DNA of 11,294 bases. It comes from Tannerella sp. Its GTDB lineage: Bacteria; Bacteroidota; Bacteroidia; Bacteroidales; Tannerellaceae. Position numbers and translations under genes: made by a program. Shown one piece after another: positions 1 through 7,453 of this stretch. Numbering within the stretch: position 1 is the first letter of the stretch; each line of letters starts with the position of its first letter. The stretch lies in assembly GCA_031269635.1 (NCBI GenBank), contig JAISYY010000369.1, positions 1 through 11,294 on the forward strand, given 5' to 3'. The notes under the pieces were generated by a model. That model searched no databases and was not told where the DNA came from. It saw nothing but the letters and a program-made list of their open reading frames with translations.

Positions 1-1
1 G

Positions 2-256
2 AAAGAAGAGCTTTTTAGTAAGCACGGAAGGGCAAAGTCTGCAACAGACACCGGTTCGCCGGAGAGCCAGATCGCATTATTCACATTTCGGATCAACCAC
101 CTTACGGAACATCTGAAAAAAAATCACAAGGATTATAACACGTCACGCTCATTGAAAATGTTGGTTGGTAAACGTCGTCGTTTACTGGATTACCTGACAC
201 GTGTGGATATTGGACGCTATCGTGCAATAATCAAAGAATTGGGTATCAGAAAGTGA
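2..256 (+). CDS. rpsO: 30S ribosomal protein S15, 3' part (5' end outside window)
   Basis: The reading frame beginning at base 2 gives 84 residues ending in a TGA stop at 254-256. It contains the S15 hallmarks TDTGSPESQIALFT, then INHLTEHLKKNHKDYN and SLKMLVGKRRRLLDYL, and ends in IIKELGIRK. S15 is usually about 89 residues, so only a few N-terminal codons lie left of the window. S15 is a primary 16S rRNA-binding protein of the small-subunit platform; the conserved TGSPESQ and the basic GKRRR stretch belong to its RNA-binding helices. The gene runs towards the - strand PUL operon and is separated from it by a hairpin terminator. Nothing appears damaged. The identification is very secure; only the start cannot be placed. 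Confidence 0.97.
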   Translation, partial: KEELFSKHGRAKSATDTGSPESQIALFTFRINHLTEHLKKNHKDYNTSRSLKMLVGKRRRLLDYLTRVDIGRYRAIIKELGIRK

Positions 257-294
257 TTTTCGAACGAAAACGGGAGATAGTTTCTATCGGATAC

Positions 295-333
295 AAAAAT
301 GGCCGCCTTCGTGATTGAGGCGGCTATTTTTTT
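295..333. terminator. Intrinsic terminator after rpsO, probably bidirectional
   Basis: GCCGCCT (302-308) pairs with AGGCGGC (318-324) around a 9-nt loop. The stem extends through a G-U pair (301/325), a T-A pair (300/326) and an A5/T5 pairing (295-299 with 327-331). The + strand shows a GC stem followed by a T-run at 327-333, 39 nt after the rpsO stop. On the - strand the same hairpin is followed by a five-T run, so it could also stop transcripts arriving from the PUL operon. The structure is seen directly; bidirectional use is inferred. Confidence 0.9.
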
Positions 334-572
334 ATTTCATTTTCTTTTGAATCTCTGCCTTGTCAATGACGGGGCGGCGCTATTTTCTGACAATGTCATA
401 GTTTATTTCCGGTTTTGACAATGTCGAAACGTTCCCGACCGTCGTCCGCAACCTGTCGACAATGTCGAAATTCCGGCGAATGGCGCTGCCCGGATTGCTT
501 CACCCTGCCGGGTTTGCAATGACGGCGGCGACATCTTCATGTTCCGGTAAATTTGCCTGCCGAATGACGAAA
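334..572. other. Gene-free stretch between the rpsO terminator and the PUL operon 3' end
   Basis: No convincing coding frame or RNA gene is visible. On the - strand this would be the 3' untranslated tail of the PUL mRNA if termination happens at 295-333. No better GC-stem-plus-T-run was found nearer the oxidoreductase stop; a CCCGG/CCGGG pairing near 490-512 lacks a T-run. The notable content is the cluster of short palindromes listed separately. Confidence 0.6.
362..466. repeat. Cluster of four 9-bp odd palindromes (GACAATGTC x3, GTCAATGAC x1)
   Basis: GTCAATGAC lies at 362-370, and GACAATGTC at 389-397, 417-425 and 458-466. Each is a perfect 4+1+4 palindrome. The copy at 389 extends to TGACAATGTCA. 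The last two share a 13-nt core, GACAATGTCGAAA (417-429 and 458-470). Start-to-start spacings are 27, 28 and 41 bp. A one-base loop cannot form a useful RNA hairpin, so these look more like DNA-binding sites or remnants of a dispersed repeat. Function is unknown. Confidence 0.6.
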
Positions 573-1901
573 TTATATTTTCGGTAACTCCCAGGGGGCG
601 CGATAATAGGCTTTGGCCAGGGCGTTTGCTTCGTCGTCGTTCAGGAATTTGCTGTTTGGGTCGTCCCAGCGGACTTCGCGTTGCAGGCGGCAGGATATGT
701 TTGCCAGGTGCGACATCTTTGCTACCCGCGCACCGATCGCGATGTCTCCGGCAGGGAGTTCACGGCTTTTTATACAGCGGAGGAAGTTACCGACATGGTT
801 GTACAGTCCTTTTCCTTCACCTTTCTTAAACGGAACAGCTTCCATACGGGGATTATTTCCTGCTACAACCGGTATGACTTCCCAGCCTGCACGGGTTAAA
901 ACCAGCGTTCCGTTTTCACCGTAAAATGCAAGTCCTTCTTTTTTATCAAACGGCCCGTGATTTATCCCACATGCGTGATCCCATATAATGTTGAAATCTT
1001 TATACGTATAGGTGGCCATCAGTGTGTCCGGCGTTTCCATCGCATCGTCGGGATAAGCGAATTTTCCTCCGCTGCCGTATACCTGGGACGGCAAACCGGC
1101 GCCCATGCCTTCCAGCGCGTAATCCAACAGGTGCACTCCCCAATCCGACATCAGTCCGCCGGCATAATCCCAGAAAAAGCGGAAATTGTAATGGAAGCGG
1201 TATTCGTTAAACGGACGTTTCGGCGCAGGGCCTAACCACATGTCGTAATCAACGCCCGCAGGAGGAACGCTGTCCGGTTTGACGGGCAATGTCGGCTTGC
1301 CGTCCTGGTAGGCCCATACCTTGACCGTACGGATACGTCCTATATTTCCGGCACGCAAATATCCGGCCGCCTCGTCCCAGTGGGGATCGCTGCGCTGCCA
1401 TTGCCCGACCTGCACGACGCGGTTATATTTGCGGGCCGCCCGAACCATCAGGTCACATTCTTCGATTGTGTTCGACAAGGGCTTTTCCACGTACACGTCT
1501 TTTCCGGCCCGAACGGCCATAACCGCAGGCAAACAGTGCCAGTGGTCAGGGGTTCCGATGATGACGACATCCACATCTTTATTGTCTATGATCCTGCGCC
1601 AATCCTTATAAAGATGTTTTACCTCATGACCGCTTTTCGTTTTCACATCGGCAGCGCGTTTATTCAACCATTCGTCATCTACATCACACAGCGCTACACA
1701 TTCTACTTCGGGATAGTCGAGAAAGGTCTTCAAATCCGAATATCCCATGCTGCGACACCCGATGAGCGCAACGTTGACCTTGTTGCCCGGAGCCGTCTCG
1801 CCATAAACCGAAGCGTATGACTTTCCTGTCAGAGGGGTCAATCCGAGACCCGTCACAGATATCGCCGTTTTTTGCAAAAAATTTCGTCTGTTCATACTCA
1901 T
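573..1901 (-). CDS. Gfo/Idh/MocA-family oxidoreductase with Tat signal
   Basis: The 442-residue protein starts MSMNRRNFLQKT; the RRNFL at residues 5-9 followed by a hydrophobic stretch is a twin-arginine export signal. A second ATG at residue 3 (base 1895) is equally possible. A Rossmann segment VNVALIGCRSMG ends at residue 53, followed by the family motifs GTPDHWH (116-122) and YVEKP (137-141), with Lys140 in the usual catalytic position. The C-terminal half is the alpha/beta substrate domain. Family members are NAD(P)-dependent sugar or polyol dehydrogenases or related enzymes; the substrate cannot be read from sequence. The nucleotide loop reads G-C-R-S-M-G, so the classical second glycine is Arg50. 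It is last in the PUL operon, 64 nt after the transporter gene. Its role in fructan use is not obvious. It may process an oxidised or reduced sugar, or simply be co-transcribed. Confidence 0.9.
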   Translation of the reverse strand: MSMNRRNFLQKTAISVTGLGLTPLTGKSYASVYGETAPGNKVNVALIGCRSMGYSDLKTFLDYPEVECVALCDVDDEWLNKRAADVKTKSGHEVKHLYKDWRRIIDNKDVDVVIIGTPDHWHCLPAVMAVRAGKDVYVEKPLSNTIEECDLMVRAARKYNRVVQVGQWQRSDPHWDEAAGYLRAGNIGRIRTVKVWAYQDGKPTLPVKPDSVPPAGVDYDMWLGPAPKRPFNEYRFHYNFRFFWDYAGGLMSDWGVHLLDYALEGMGAGLPSQVYGSGGKFAYPDDAMETPDTLMATYTYKDFNIIWDHACGINHGPFDKKEGLAFYGENGTLVLTRAGWEVIPVVAGNNPRMEAVPFKKGEGKGLYNHVGNFLRCIKSRELPAGDIAIGARVAKMSHLANISCRLQREVRWDDPNSKFLNDDEANALAKAYYRAPWELPKI

Positions 1902-1965
1902 GATTCCTATTAAAATTTATTCTGCAATATTACGAAATAAAACAATACGATGTCCGTCCCGCACG

Positions 1966-3114
1966 TTATTTTTTTAATTTCGAGGATAAAAAGAATAAAT
2001 ATAAAACGGCGATACCCAGGATGAGCAGGCCTCCGGCTTGCGTGTTCATCAGGTCTGTCGCTTTCCCCATCAATAACGGGAAGACGGTTCCTCCGATAAG
2101 TCCCATGATCATTAACCCCGATACTTCGTTCTTGCGGCCGGGCATACGAAGCAGCGCCCGGGATACGATGATGGGGAAAATGTTGGAGTTTCCCAGACCT
2201 GCGAGTGCAATACACGTATATACGACTTCTTTGCTGTGGAAAAATATTAATCCGGCAATGGCAACGGCCATCAACAATACGCTGATAATGAAGAAGGTCT
2301 TGCCCGACCAGCGTGCTAAAGCAAACGTGCCGGCGAGGCATCCCGTGAGGCGGAACAGGAAATATACGCTCGAAGCAAAACTCGCGTCTTCGCGTGATAT
2401 TCCGAAATATTCCTTCATGATCTCGGGCGCAGTCGTGTTGATGCCTACGTCGATCCCGACATGGCACATGATTCCGATAAAAGAAAACAGGATAACGCCG
2501 TTTCCCAGAAGTTTTATACAGTTGAAGACGTTCAGGCTTGCGCCCGGTTCTTTTTCTTCTTCAATCTTTGTTGTACCCAGCCAAAGGGTCGCAAGAATGG
2601 AAACCGTCATAAAAATAGGGAATAACAATTTCCAGTTGCCCGAAACAACGGATGCCCACGTAGCGACGACAGGTCCGAGGAATGATGCGATCGCTTTCAC
2701 AAACTGACCGAAAGTCATGGCGCTCGCCAGCTTGTCTTCGTTTATCAGATTTGATATTAACGGGTTGATTGAAACCTGTATCAGGGTGTTTCCAATCCCA
2801 AGCAAACCGAATGAAATCATCAGGAGGGGGAAATTATACCCGAACATAGGCACCAACAAAGCCAAAGACGTTACGGCAAGGCTTAAAACGACCGTTTTCC
2901 GGCGTCCGATCCGGTTGACCAGAAGTCCGGTGGGCACCGATAAGACAAAAAACCAGAAAAAGGTCATTGCCGGTAGCATTTTTGCGACGGAATCCGACAG
3001 GTTAAAGTCTTCTTTGACGAAATTGGTTATCGCTCCCACAAGGTCGACAAAACCCATAACAAAAAAGGCCAGCATGACCGGAAGCAGTTTCAGTAAAATA
3101 TTCTTTTGTGTCAT
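1966..3114 (-). CDS. Major facilitator sugar transporter, FHS (FucP-like) type
   Basis: An inner-membrane permease of 382 residues with about 12 hydrophobic segments, beginning MTQKNILLKLLPVMLAFFVM. MFS motif A is visible as GLLVNRIGRRK (63-73). The LLGIGNTLIQVSINPLISNL segment (104-123) matches the Gly/Asn-Pro-rich helix typical of the fucose/glucose/galactose:H+ symporter group. I chose the start at 3114. The same frame continues upstream to 3183, but that would overlap the fructokinase gene by 58 bases, and the extra residues are polar and precede a natural membrane-protein start. With this start the gap to the fructokinase stop is 11 nt, showing tight co-transcription. Context (GH32 plus fructokinase) suggests fructose uptake from the periplasm; substrate is inferred, not shown by sequence. 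Confidence 0.9.
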   Translation of the reverse strand: MTQKNILLKLLPVMLAFFVMGFVDLVGAITNFVKEDFNLSDSVAKMLPAMTFFWFFVLSVPTGLLVNRIGRRKTVVLSLAVTSLALLVPMFGYNFPLLMISFGLLGIGNTLIQVSINPLISNLINEDKLASAMTFGQFVKAIASFLGPVVATWASVVSGNWKLLFPIFMTVSILATLWLGTTKIEEEKEPGASLNVFNCIKLLGNGVILFSFIGIMCHVGIDVGINTTAPEIMKEYFGISREDASFASSVYFLFRLTGCLAGTFALARWSGKTFFIISVLLMAVAIAGLIFFHSKEVVYTCIALAGLGNSNIFPIIVSRALLRMPGRKNEVSGLMIMGLIGGTVFPLLMGKATDLMNTQAGGLLILGIAVLYLFFLSSKLKK

Positions 3115-3125
3115 TATTTCAATTC

Positions 3126-4007
3126 TTAAAGTGATGGTATCAATGATGGATCGTATGGCGGCCATGCTCCCTGTCGGGTGCACACAAAAGCGGCGATGTC
3201 AACCGCTTTTTGATGTGCTTCCCGCAACGATTTGCCGGTCAGGATGGAATATACAAAAGCGCCCGAAAACGAATCGCCTGCCCCTACCGTGTCGGCAACC
3301 GTCACTTTGGGCGTGGGAATCACGGACGTTTCCGACGGCGAATAGACCGTGCTCGCGACGCTTCCCGCCGTCAATACCAGGTAACGCAGGTTGTATTTTT
3401 TCATCATCATACGGCATACTTCGTCATCGCTCCCTTCCAGGCCGAACATTGCCCGGAGTGTGACCAGTTCCTCATCATTCAGTTTAAATACATTGGCTTT
3501 TTGCAGGGATTCTTCGACCAGCTCTTTCGAATAATAATGCCCGCGCAGGTTGATGTCGAAGAAAAGCAGTGCATCTCCGGGAGCATATTCCAGTAATGTT
3601 TTTATCGTATTGCGCGAAACGGGCGAACGTTGGGCCAATGTGCCGAAGCATACGGCGTCGGCCTTCCCGACCCGGTCAATCGCCTGCTGCGTCAACGGCA
3701 GGTAATCCCATGCCACGCCTTCTATAATCGTATAGGAGGGCAAGCCTTCGTTCAGTTCCACCAGCACGCGCCCTGTCGGATGCGCGACCTTTTCGATGCA
3801 GCTGCGTATCCGGTTTTTCTCCAACTCCCGGACGATTTCCGCACCGGAAGCGTCATCCCCGACAGCGCTGACGGCACAGCCTTCGGCGCCCATCTGCGTG
3901 GCGTGATATACAAAATTTATCGGCGCTCCTCCCGCTTTTTTCCGGCTGGGGAACACGTCCCAAAGCAATTCGCCGATGCCTGCGATTAACGGCCTGTTGT
4001 TTTCCAT
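3126..4007 (-). CDS. PfkB-family carbohydrate kinase, probable fructokinase
   Basis: A 293-residue cytosolic ribokinase-fold kinase. The N-terminus IAGIGELLWDVFP (8-20) and the AGGAPINFVYHATQMG region (25-40) form the sugar-binding part; the latter is PfkB signature 1 as usually found in fructokinases. The FDINLR motif lies at 150-155. PfkB signature 2, DTVGAGDSFSGAF, starts at residue 239; Asp245 is the predicted catalytic base, with the anion-hole glycines just before it. Length is normal for the family. It would phosphorylate fructose to fructose-6-phosphate, feeding glycolysis. It follows the GH32 gene by 12 nt and precedes the transporter by 11 nt, so translation is likely coupled. Specificity for fructose rather than another ketose or aldose rests on GELLWD plus the GH32 context. 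Confidence 0.92.
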   Translation of the reverse strand: MENNRPLIAGIGELLWDVFPSRKKAGGAPINFVYHATQMGAEGCAVSAVGDDASGAEIVRELEKNRIRSCIEKVAHPTGRVLVELNEGLPSYTIIEGVAWDYLPLTQQAIDRVGKADAVCFGTLAQRSPVSRNTIKTLLEYAPGDALLFFDINLRGHYYSKELVEESLQKANVFKLNDEELVTLRAMFGLEGSDDEVCRMMMKKYNLRYLVLTAGSVASTVYSPSETSVIPTPKVTVADTVGAGDSFSGAFVYSILTGKSLREAHQKAVDIAAFVCTRQGAWPPYDPSLIPSL

Positions 4008-4019
4008 ATCCTATAATTG

Positions 4020-5663
4020 TTATTTCCAGATGGATTTCAGGTCATATACCTTTAAATCCTTTATCTCTATATTATTCCCCCAGAAATGAAATCCTTCCCG
4101 GTTATTGCCGTCTGCCTTTCTTTCCATCGAATAAGAATACGCTCCGTTATCAATAAAAACTTCTACGGAGGTTTTATCAATAATAACATCGGCGGAAATC
4201 TCCATGCTTGTCATATCATCCGGTGAATAGAAAACGCCGTTTACCGTATTAAAGTTCATGTCGTATCGCAGGAGTTGCTGGCCATACAAGTTGAATCCCG
4301 CATCTGTCGCATGGGAGAGCTTGAGCGTAAATTGCACCCGGAGGCAATCCGTATTACTGTATGGATGCAGCAATGCGTTCGCTTCTTTTACCTGTATGAT
4401 GTCCTTTTGAAAAACAGCTGTTTGAAGCTGTTCCACTTCTTTCACCGGATAGCTGAAAAGACGCACGCCGTCTTTCGTCGTGCGCAAAGTCAGTTCCGTC
4501 GGCAGAAGCATCAGGCTTTTAAACGGCATATCTGGATGTGTGATGCGTCCCCAGCCAATCTGAATACGTCTTCCGTCGGTATCGGGCAGATTCGTGTACG
4601 TTTGCGCCGCATAAAGAGCGCCAGTCGTGTAATAATATTTCCCCGATTCGGGAGTAAATTTCTTGCCGTCGAACGAACCGGTCATATACGTCCCCGAAGC
4701 GCCGTACATCACCCATTTTTTATTGTCCTTATCGCCATCTACCGGCAATTCAAACAGTTCGGGACATTCCCAGAATCCCGTCGTATGACTTTCATAGTTC
4801 CATTCCTTCAGGTTGGAGGAGGTATAGATGGAATGTCCGTCCCGTTCGTTCAACACCAGTACCCATTCATTATTGGGTTCATACCGGAACACTTTAGGGT
4901 CGCGCGTATCGTTGCTGTTCCACTTTGCTTTGGAATCTATGACGGGATTACCTTCATATTTCGTCCACGTTCTCCCTTTATCAAGACTGTACGCGATACA
5001 TTGAACCTGTTTAGGCCCGTCGGCCGTGTAGATGGCAATCATGGCCGGTGTCTTTCCTTTGTTAAATCCGGCCGTATTCCCGTAATCCATAACGGCGGAA
5101 CCGGAAAACATCGTCCCGTGTTCATCGGGATACAGGGCGACCGGCAGTTCTTCCCAATGGATGAGATCTTTACTGACGGCATGTCCCCAATGCATATTAC
5201 CCCAGTCGCGTTCGTAGGGATTGTACTGAAAGAACAGATGATATTCCCCTTCGTAATAAATCAGTCCGTTCGGGTCGTTATGCCAGCCTCTCCGGGGCGT
5301 AAAATGAAACTGCGGACGATTCGCTTCCTTATACAGGTTCTCATGCCCGGCAATCTCATCCGCCTGATAAATGTTCCGTAGCCCTTCACTATCCCCGCCG
5401 TACGATATTTTAAGCTCTTTATCCTTAAAAGCGGAGACGTCGCAGAATACCCAGTAATCCGCCAAACCGGACGCCAGGCGGATGCTGAAGGTGCGTTCCC
5501 GCTTACCGTCTATTTCAAATGTCATATCCGAACGGGAAACCTGGTGCGATACGGGAAGATTCAGATATTTCTTCGTTATCGTTATGGAAATATCTTTTGC
5601 TTCCGTTTGTGTTGCTGCAATCAGGGCAACACATGTTGATAATAACAGAATTTTTTTCTTCAT
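4020..5663 (-). CDS. GH32 fructan hydrolase (levanase/inulinase/fructosidase type), secreted
   Basis: 547 residues. A signal peptide (MKKK, hydrophobic core, A-rich end) is probably cut after Ala22. Cys11 is preceded by L-S-T, a poor lipobox with a very short core, so a periplasmic soluble protein is favoured. Residues 23-120 form an extra N-terminal domain; from memory, Bacteroidota GH32 enzymes often carry one (Pfam DUF4980). The five-bladed propeller has all three catalytic motifs: WHNDPNG (127-133, nucleophile Asp130), RDP (254-256, transition-state stabiliser Asp255) and WECPELFEL (acid/base Glu299). MFSGSAV (185-191) and LPTELTLR (387-394) are also typical. The C-terminal beta-sandwich has DKTSVEVFID (496-505). 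It hydrolyses beta-fructosyl linkages in levan, inulin, fructooligosaccharides or sucrose; linkage preference and exo versus endo action cannot be decided here. It lies 53 nt after susD with a candidate promoter in the gap, and 12 nt before the fructokinase. Confidence 0.95.
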   Translation of the reverse strand: MKKKILLLSTCVALIAATQTEAKDISITITKKYLNLPVSHQVSRSDMTFEIDGKRERTFSIRLASGLADYWVFCDVSAFKDKELKISYGGDSEGLRNIYQADEIAGHENLYKEANRPQFHFTPRRGWHNDPNGLIYYEGEYHLFFQYNPYERDWGNMHWGHAVSKDLIHWEELPVALYPDEHGTMFSGSAVMDYGNTAGFNKGKTPAMIAIYTADGPKQVQCIAYSLDKGRTWTKYEGNPVIDSKAKWNSNDTRDPKVFRYEPNNEWVLVLNERDGHSIYTSSNLKEWNYESHTTGFWECPELFELPVDGDKDNKKWVMYGASGTYMTGSFDGKKFTPESGKYYYTTGALYAAQTYTNLPDTDGRRIQIGWGRITHPDMPFKSLMLLPTELTLRTTKDGVRLFSYPVKEVEQLQTAVFQKDIIQVKEANALLHPYSNTDCLRVQFTLKLSHATDAGFNLYGQQLLRYDMNFNTVNGVFYSPDDMTSMEISADVIIDKTSVEVFIDNGAYSYSMERKADGNNREGFHFWGNNIEIKDLKVYDLKSIWK

Positions 5664-5686
5664 GATGAATTATTTATTTATTCGTG

Positions 5687-5694
5687 CAAAGTTA
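5687..5694 (-). promoter_or_regulatory. Candidate internal promoter (-7 TAACTTTG) before the GH32 gene
   Basis: In the 53-nt gap between susD and GH32, the - strand reads TTTAACTTTGCAC. This contains a perfect Bacteroidota sigma-ABfr -7 element TAnnTTTG followed by CA, the most common continuation. It ends about 23 bases before the GH32 ATG, giving a plausible short leader. No clear TTTG -33 element lies 19-21 bp upstream, where the susD stop region sits. The sequence is seen; promoter activity is inferred. Confidence 0.5.
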
Positions 5695-5716
5695 AACAAA
5701 ACGGGGTAAAATTACG

Positions 5717-7441
5717 CTACCAGCCATAATTTTGAGAGTACAATTTTTTGCTGAAATTAATTTGCTGCTTCGGTATCGGGAAATACTCGTCACGGTTCTT
5801 CGTGAAACGGGCGTCAACCAGATACGTATGGCGTGTTTTCTCAACCTCAAAATAGGCGTTTACCTGTTCGGCTGCAATGCCCCAGCGTACCAGGTCAAAG
5901 AAACGGAATCCCTCCAGCGCAAACTCCAGGCGCCGCTCCCAGCGCAGGGCTTCACGCGCAAATTCCTGTGTCCATGCCGGACAGTTCTCGCCGGGTCTGT
6001 AAATATCAATGTTAAACTTTCCGGTGAAATCGCCTTGAACATCGACTAATTTAGCCGTACTCTTTGCCGCACGTTCGCGTATGGCATTTACCGGTGCAAG
6101 CGCTTCTCCCTGGCGTCCCAGTTCAATCAAAGCTTCTGCCTGCCACAGCATCACGTCATCATAACGGATAATATCCCTGTTTTTTGAACTCGACATGAAA
6201 GGATTTACTTTTTCAAAACACGGACAATCGGGTAATACAACCTCTTTTAATGACATATAGGGTCCATAGACTTCCGGTTGTCGCGTCCATTCTTCCTGAA
6301 AAATAAATCCGGGGTCATATTTGTAGGGCAAACCCGGAATAGCGACCGAATGGTTGAGGCGAGGGTCTATGTTGTGCGATAAGAAATCGTCCGGCGTAGA
6401 GATTGACACCTCATTGAAATCCGGAAACATCGGTAGTCCGTTGGCGTCGGTTTTAAACGCATTCACCAGGTTCTGTGACGGCGAATGAAAACCGCAGCAT
6501 CCGTACGCGCTGTTCATCGGGTAATTAAGCATCGCTCCCCAATCAAGGCGCCCGTGCAGTGTGGCGTCATTCCTGGAATGTTGGACTGCGAAAATGGATT
6601 CCGGGCCATTTTCCGTTTCGCACAGGAAATTATCCGCATAGTCTTCGGCCAGAGAGAACTTTCCCGAATGGATGATGTCACCCGTTATTTCTGCGACTTC
6701 GTTTAGTTTTGAATTATTTATGCCTGTGACATCATGCCTTTCATTTTGCTCATACGCGGCATATAACAATGTTTTTGCCAGGTAAGCTTTTGCCATCCAT
6801 TTGTTCGCGCGACCGGGATCTCCGTTATCCTCCGGAAGGTTTGAGACGGCGAAACGAAAATCATCAATAATCTTTTCCCACATTTCCTGACTTGAATATT
6901 CGGTGTTTGAAACCGTAATATAGTCTTCTACCGGTATCGTCTCGTCAATAAAAGGAATGTGTTTAAACATTATTTTCAACTCAAACAAATAATGTGCACG
7001 CAAAAAACGCATTTCTGCAATTCTTACCGTTTTGTTCGGAAAGTCTTCATCGGAAACCTGGTTTAACCGTCCCAGCGCATTATTGGCGCGACTGATTGCC
7101 ACATACTGGCGATACCATTTGCTGTCAAGATAACCGACGTCGTCGCGCATATAAACGTATGATTCTATCAAGTGAAGATCGCCCATATCGCCGGTGCCGG
7201 CGCCTCCCTTATACGCGTCGCCACTGCGTAAATCGCCATAAGGCCAGGGTGCATTTGAACCTGACGAATAATTGTCGTTACCCAAACTTGAGTATGCGGC
7301 AATAACCATTTTTTCAATATTCTCAGGTGTGTTCAATTGATTGTCGCTCAAGGAGCCTTTCGGGTTTTCATCAAGAAAAGAATCACATGCCGTCAATAAG
7401 AGCAGCAAAATTCCACTATATAATATATTTTTCGTCTTCAT
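5717..7441 (-). CDS. SusD/RagB-family surface glycan-binding lipoprotein
   Basis: 574 residues. The N-terminus MKTKNILYSGILLLLLTAC is a signal peptidase II signal with Cys19 as lipidated residue; an acidic stretch (DSFLDEN) follows it, compatible with surface export in this phylum. The N-terminal SusD-like region begins near LNTPENIEKMVIAAYSSLG and carries the helical TPR-like repeats. The C-terminal RagB/SusD signature ERRLEFALEGFRFFDLVRWG (502-521) is clear, and the protein ends with FPIPKQQINF and SQNYGW, the typical SusD tail. It sits 12 nt downstream of its SusC partner, the usual order and spacing, and would form the lid of the SusC2D2 complex and capture glycan at the cell surface. Fructan as ligand is inferred from the adjacent GH32 and fructokinase. 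Start chosen because it gives the lipoprotein signal directly. Confidence 0.95.
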   Translation of the reverse strand: MKTKNILYSGILLLLLTACDSFLDENPKGSLSDNQLNTPENIEKMVIAAYSSLGNDNYSSGSNAPWPYGDLRSGDAYKGGAGTGDMGDLHLIESYVYMRDDVGYLDSKWYRQYVAISRANNALGRLNQVSDEDFPNKTVRIAEMRFLRAHYLFELKIMFKHIPFIDETIPVEDYITVSNTEYSSQEMWEKIIDDFRFAVSNLPEDNGDPGRANKWMAKAYLAKTLLYAAYEQNERHDVTGINNSKLNEVAEITGDIIHSGKFSLAEDYADNFLCETENGPESIFAVQHSRNDATLHGRLDWGAMLNYPMNSAYGCCGFHSPSQNLVNAFKTDANGLPMFPDFNEVSISTPDDFLSHNIDPRLNHSVAIPGLPYKYDPGFIFQEEWTRQPEVYGPYMSLKEVVLPDCPCFEKVNPFMSSSKNRDIIRYDDVMLWQAEALIELGRQGEALAPVNAIRERAAKSTAKLVDVQGDFTGKFNIDIYRPGENCPAWTQEFAREALRWERRLEFALEGFRFFDLVRWGIAAEQVNAYFEVEKTRHTYLVDARFTKNRDEYFPIPKQQINFSKKLYSQNYGW

Positions 7442-7453
7442 ACCGATTGTTTT

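Noticed and set aside
362..466. CRISPR-like array
   Set aside because: Repeats are only 9-13 bp, spacing is irregular (27, 28, 41 bp start to start), only four copies exist and there are no cas genes.
1902..1965. Separate promoter for the oxidoreductase gene (TAATATTGCA on the - strand at 1932-1923)
   Set aside because: It has one mismatch in the -7 core and no TTTG at the proper distance in an A/T-rich gap, so it is too weak to list as a feature.
1910..2467. 185-codon - strand frame inside the transporter gene
   Set aside because: It overlaps the MFS gene in another frame, is rich in Arg/His/Cys as shadow frames are, and has no domain signature.
3115..3183. Upstream start for the MFS transporter
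   Set aside because: It would overlap the fructokinase coding sequence by 58 bases and add a polar N-terminus; the start at 3114 gives an 11-nt gap like the neighbouring junctions.
4275..5381. 368-codon open frame on the + strand
   Set aside because: It is antisense to the GH32 gene, whose catalytic motifs are intact. The antisense translation shows no recognisable domain; long antisense frames are a codon-use by-product.
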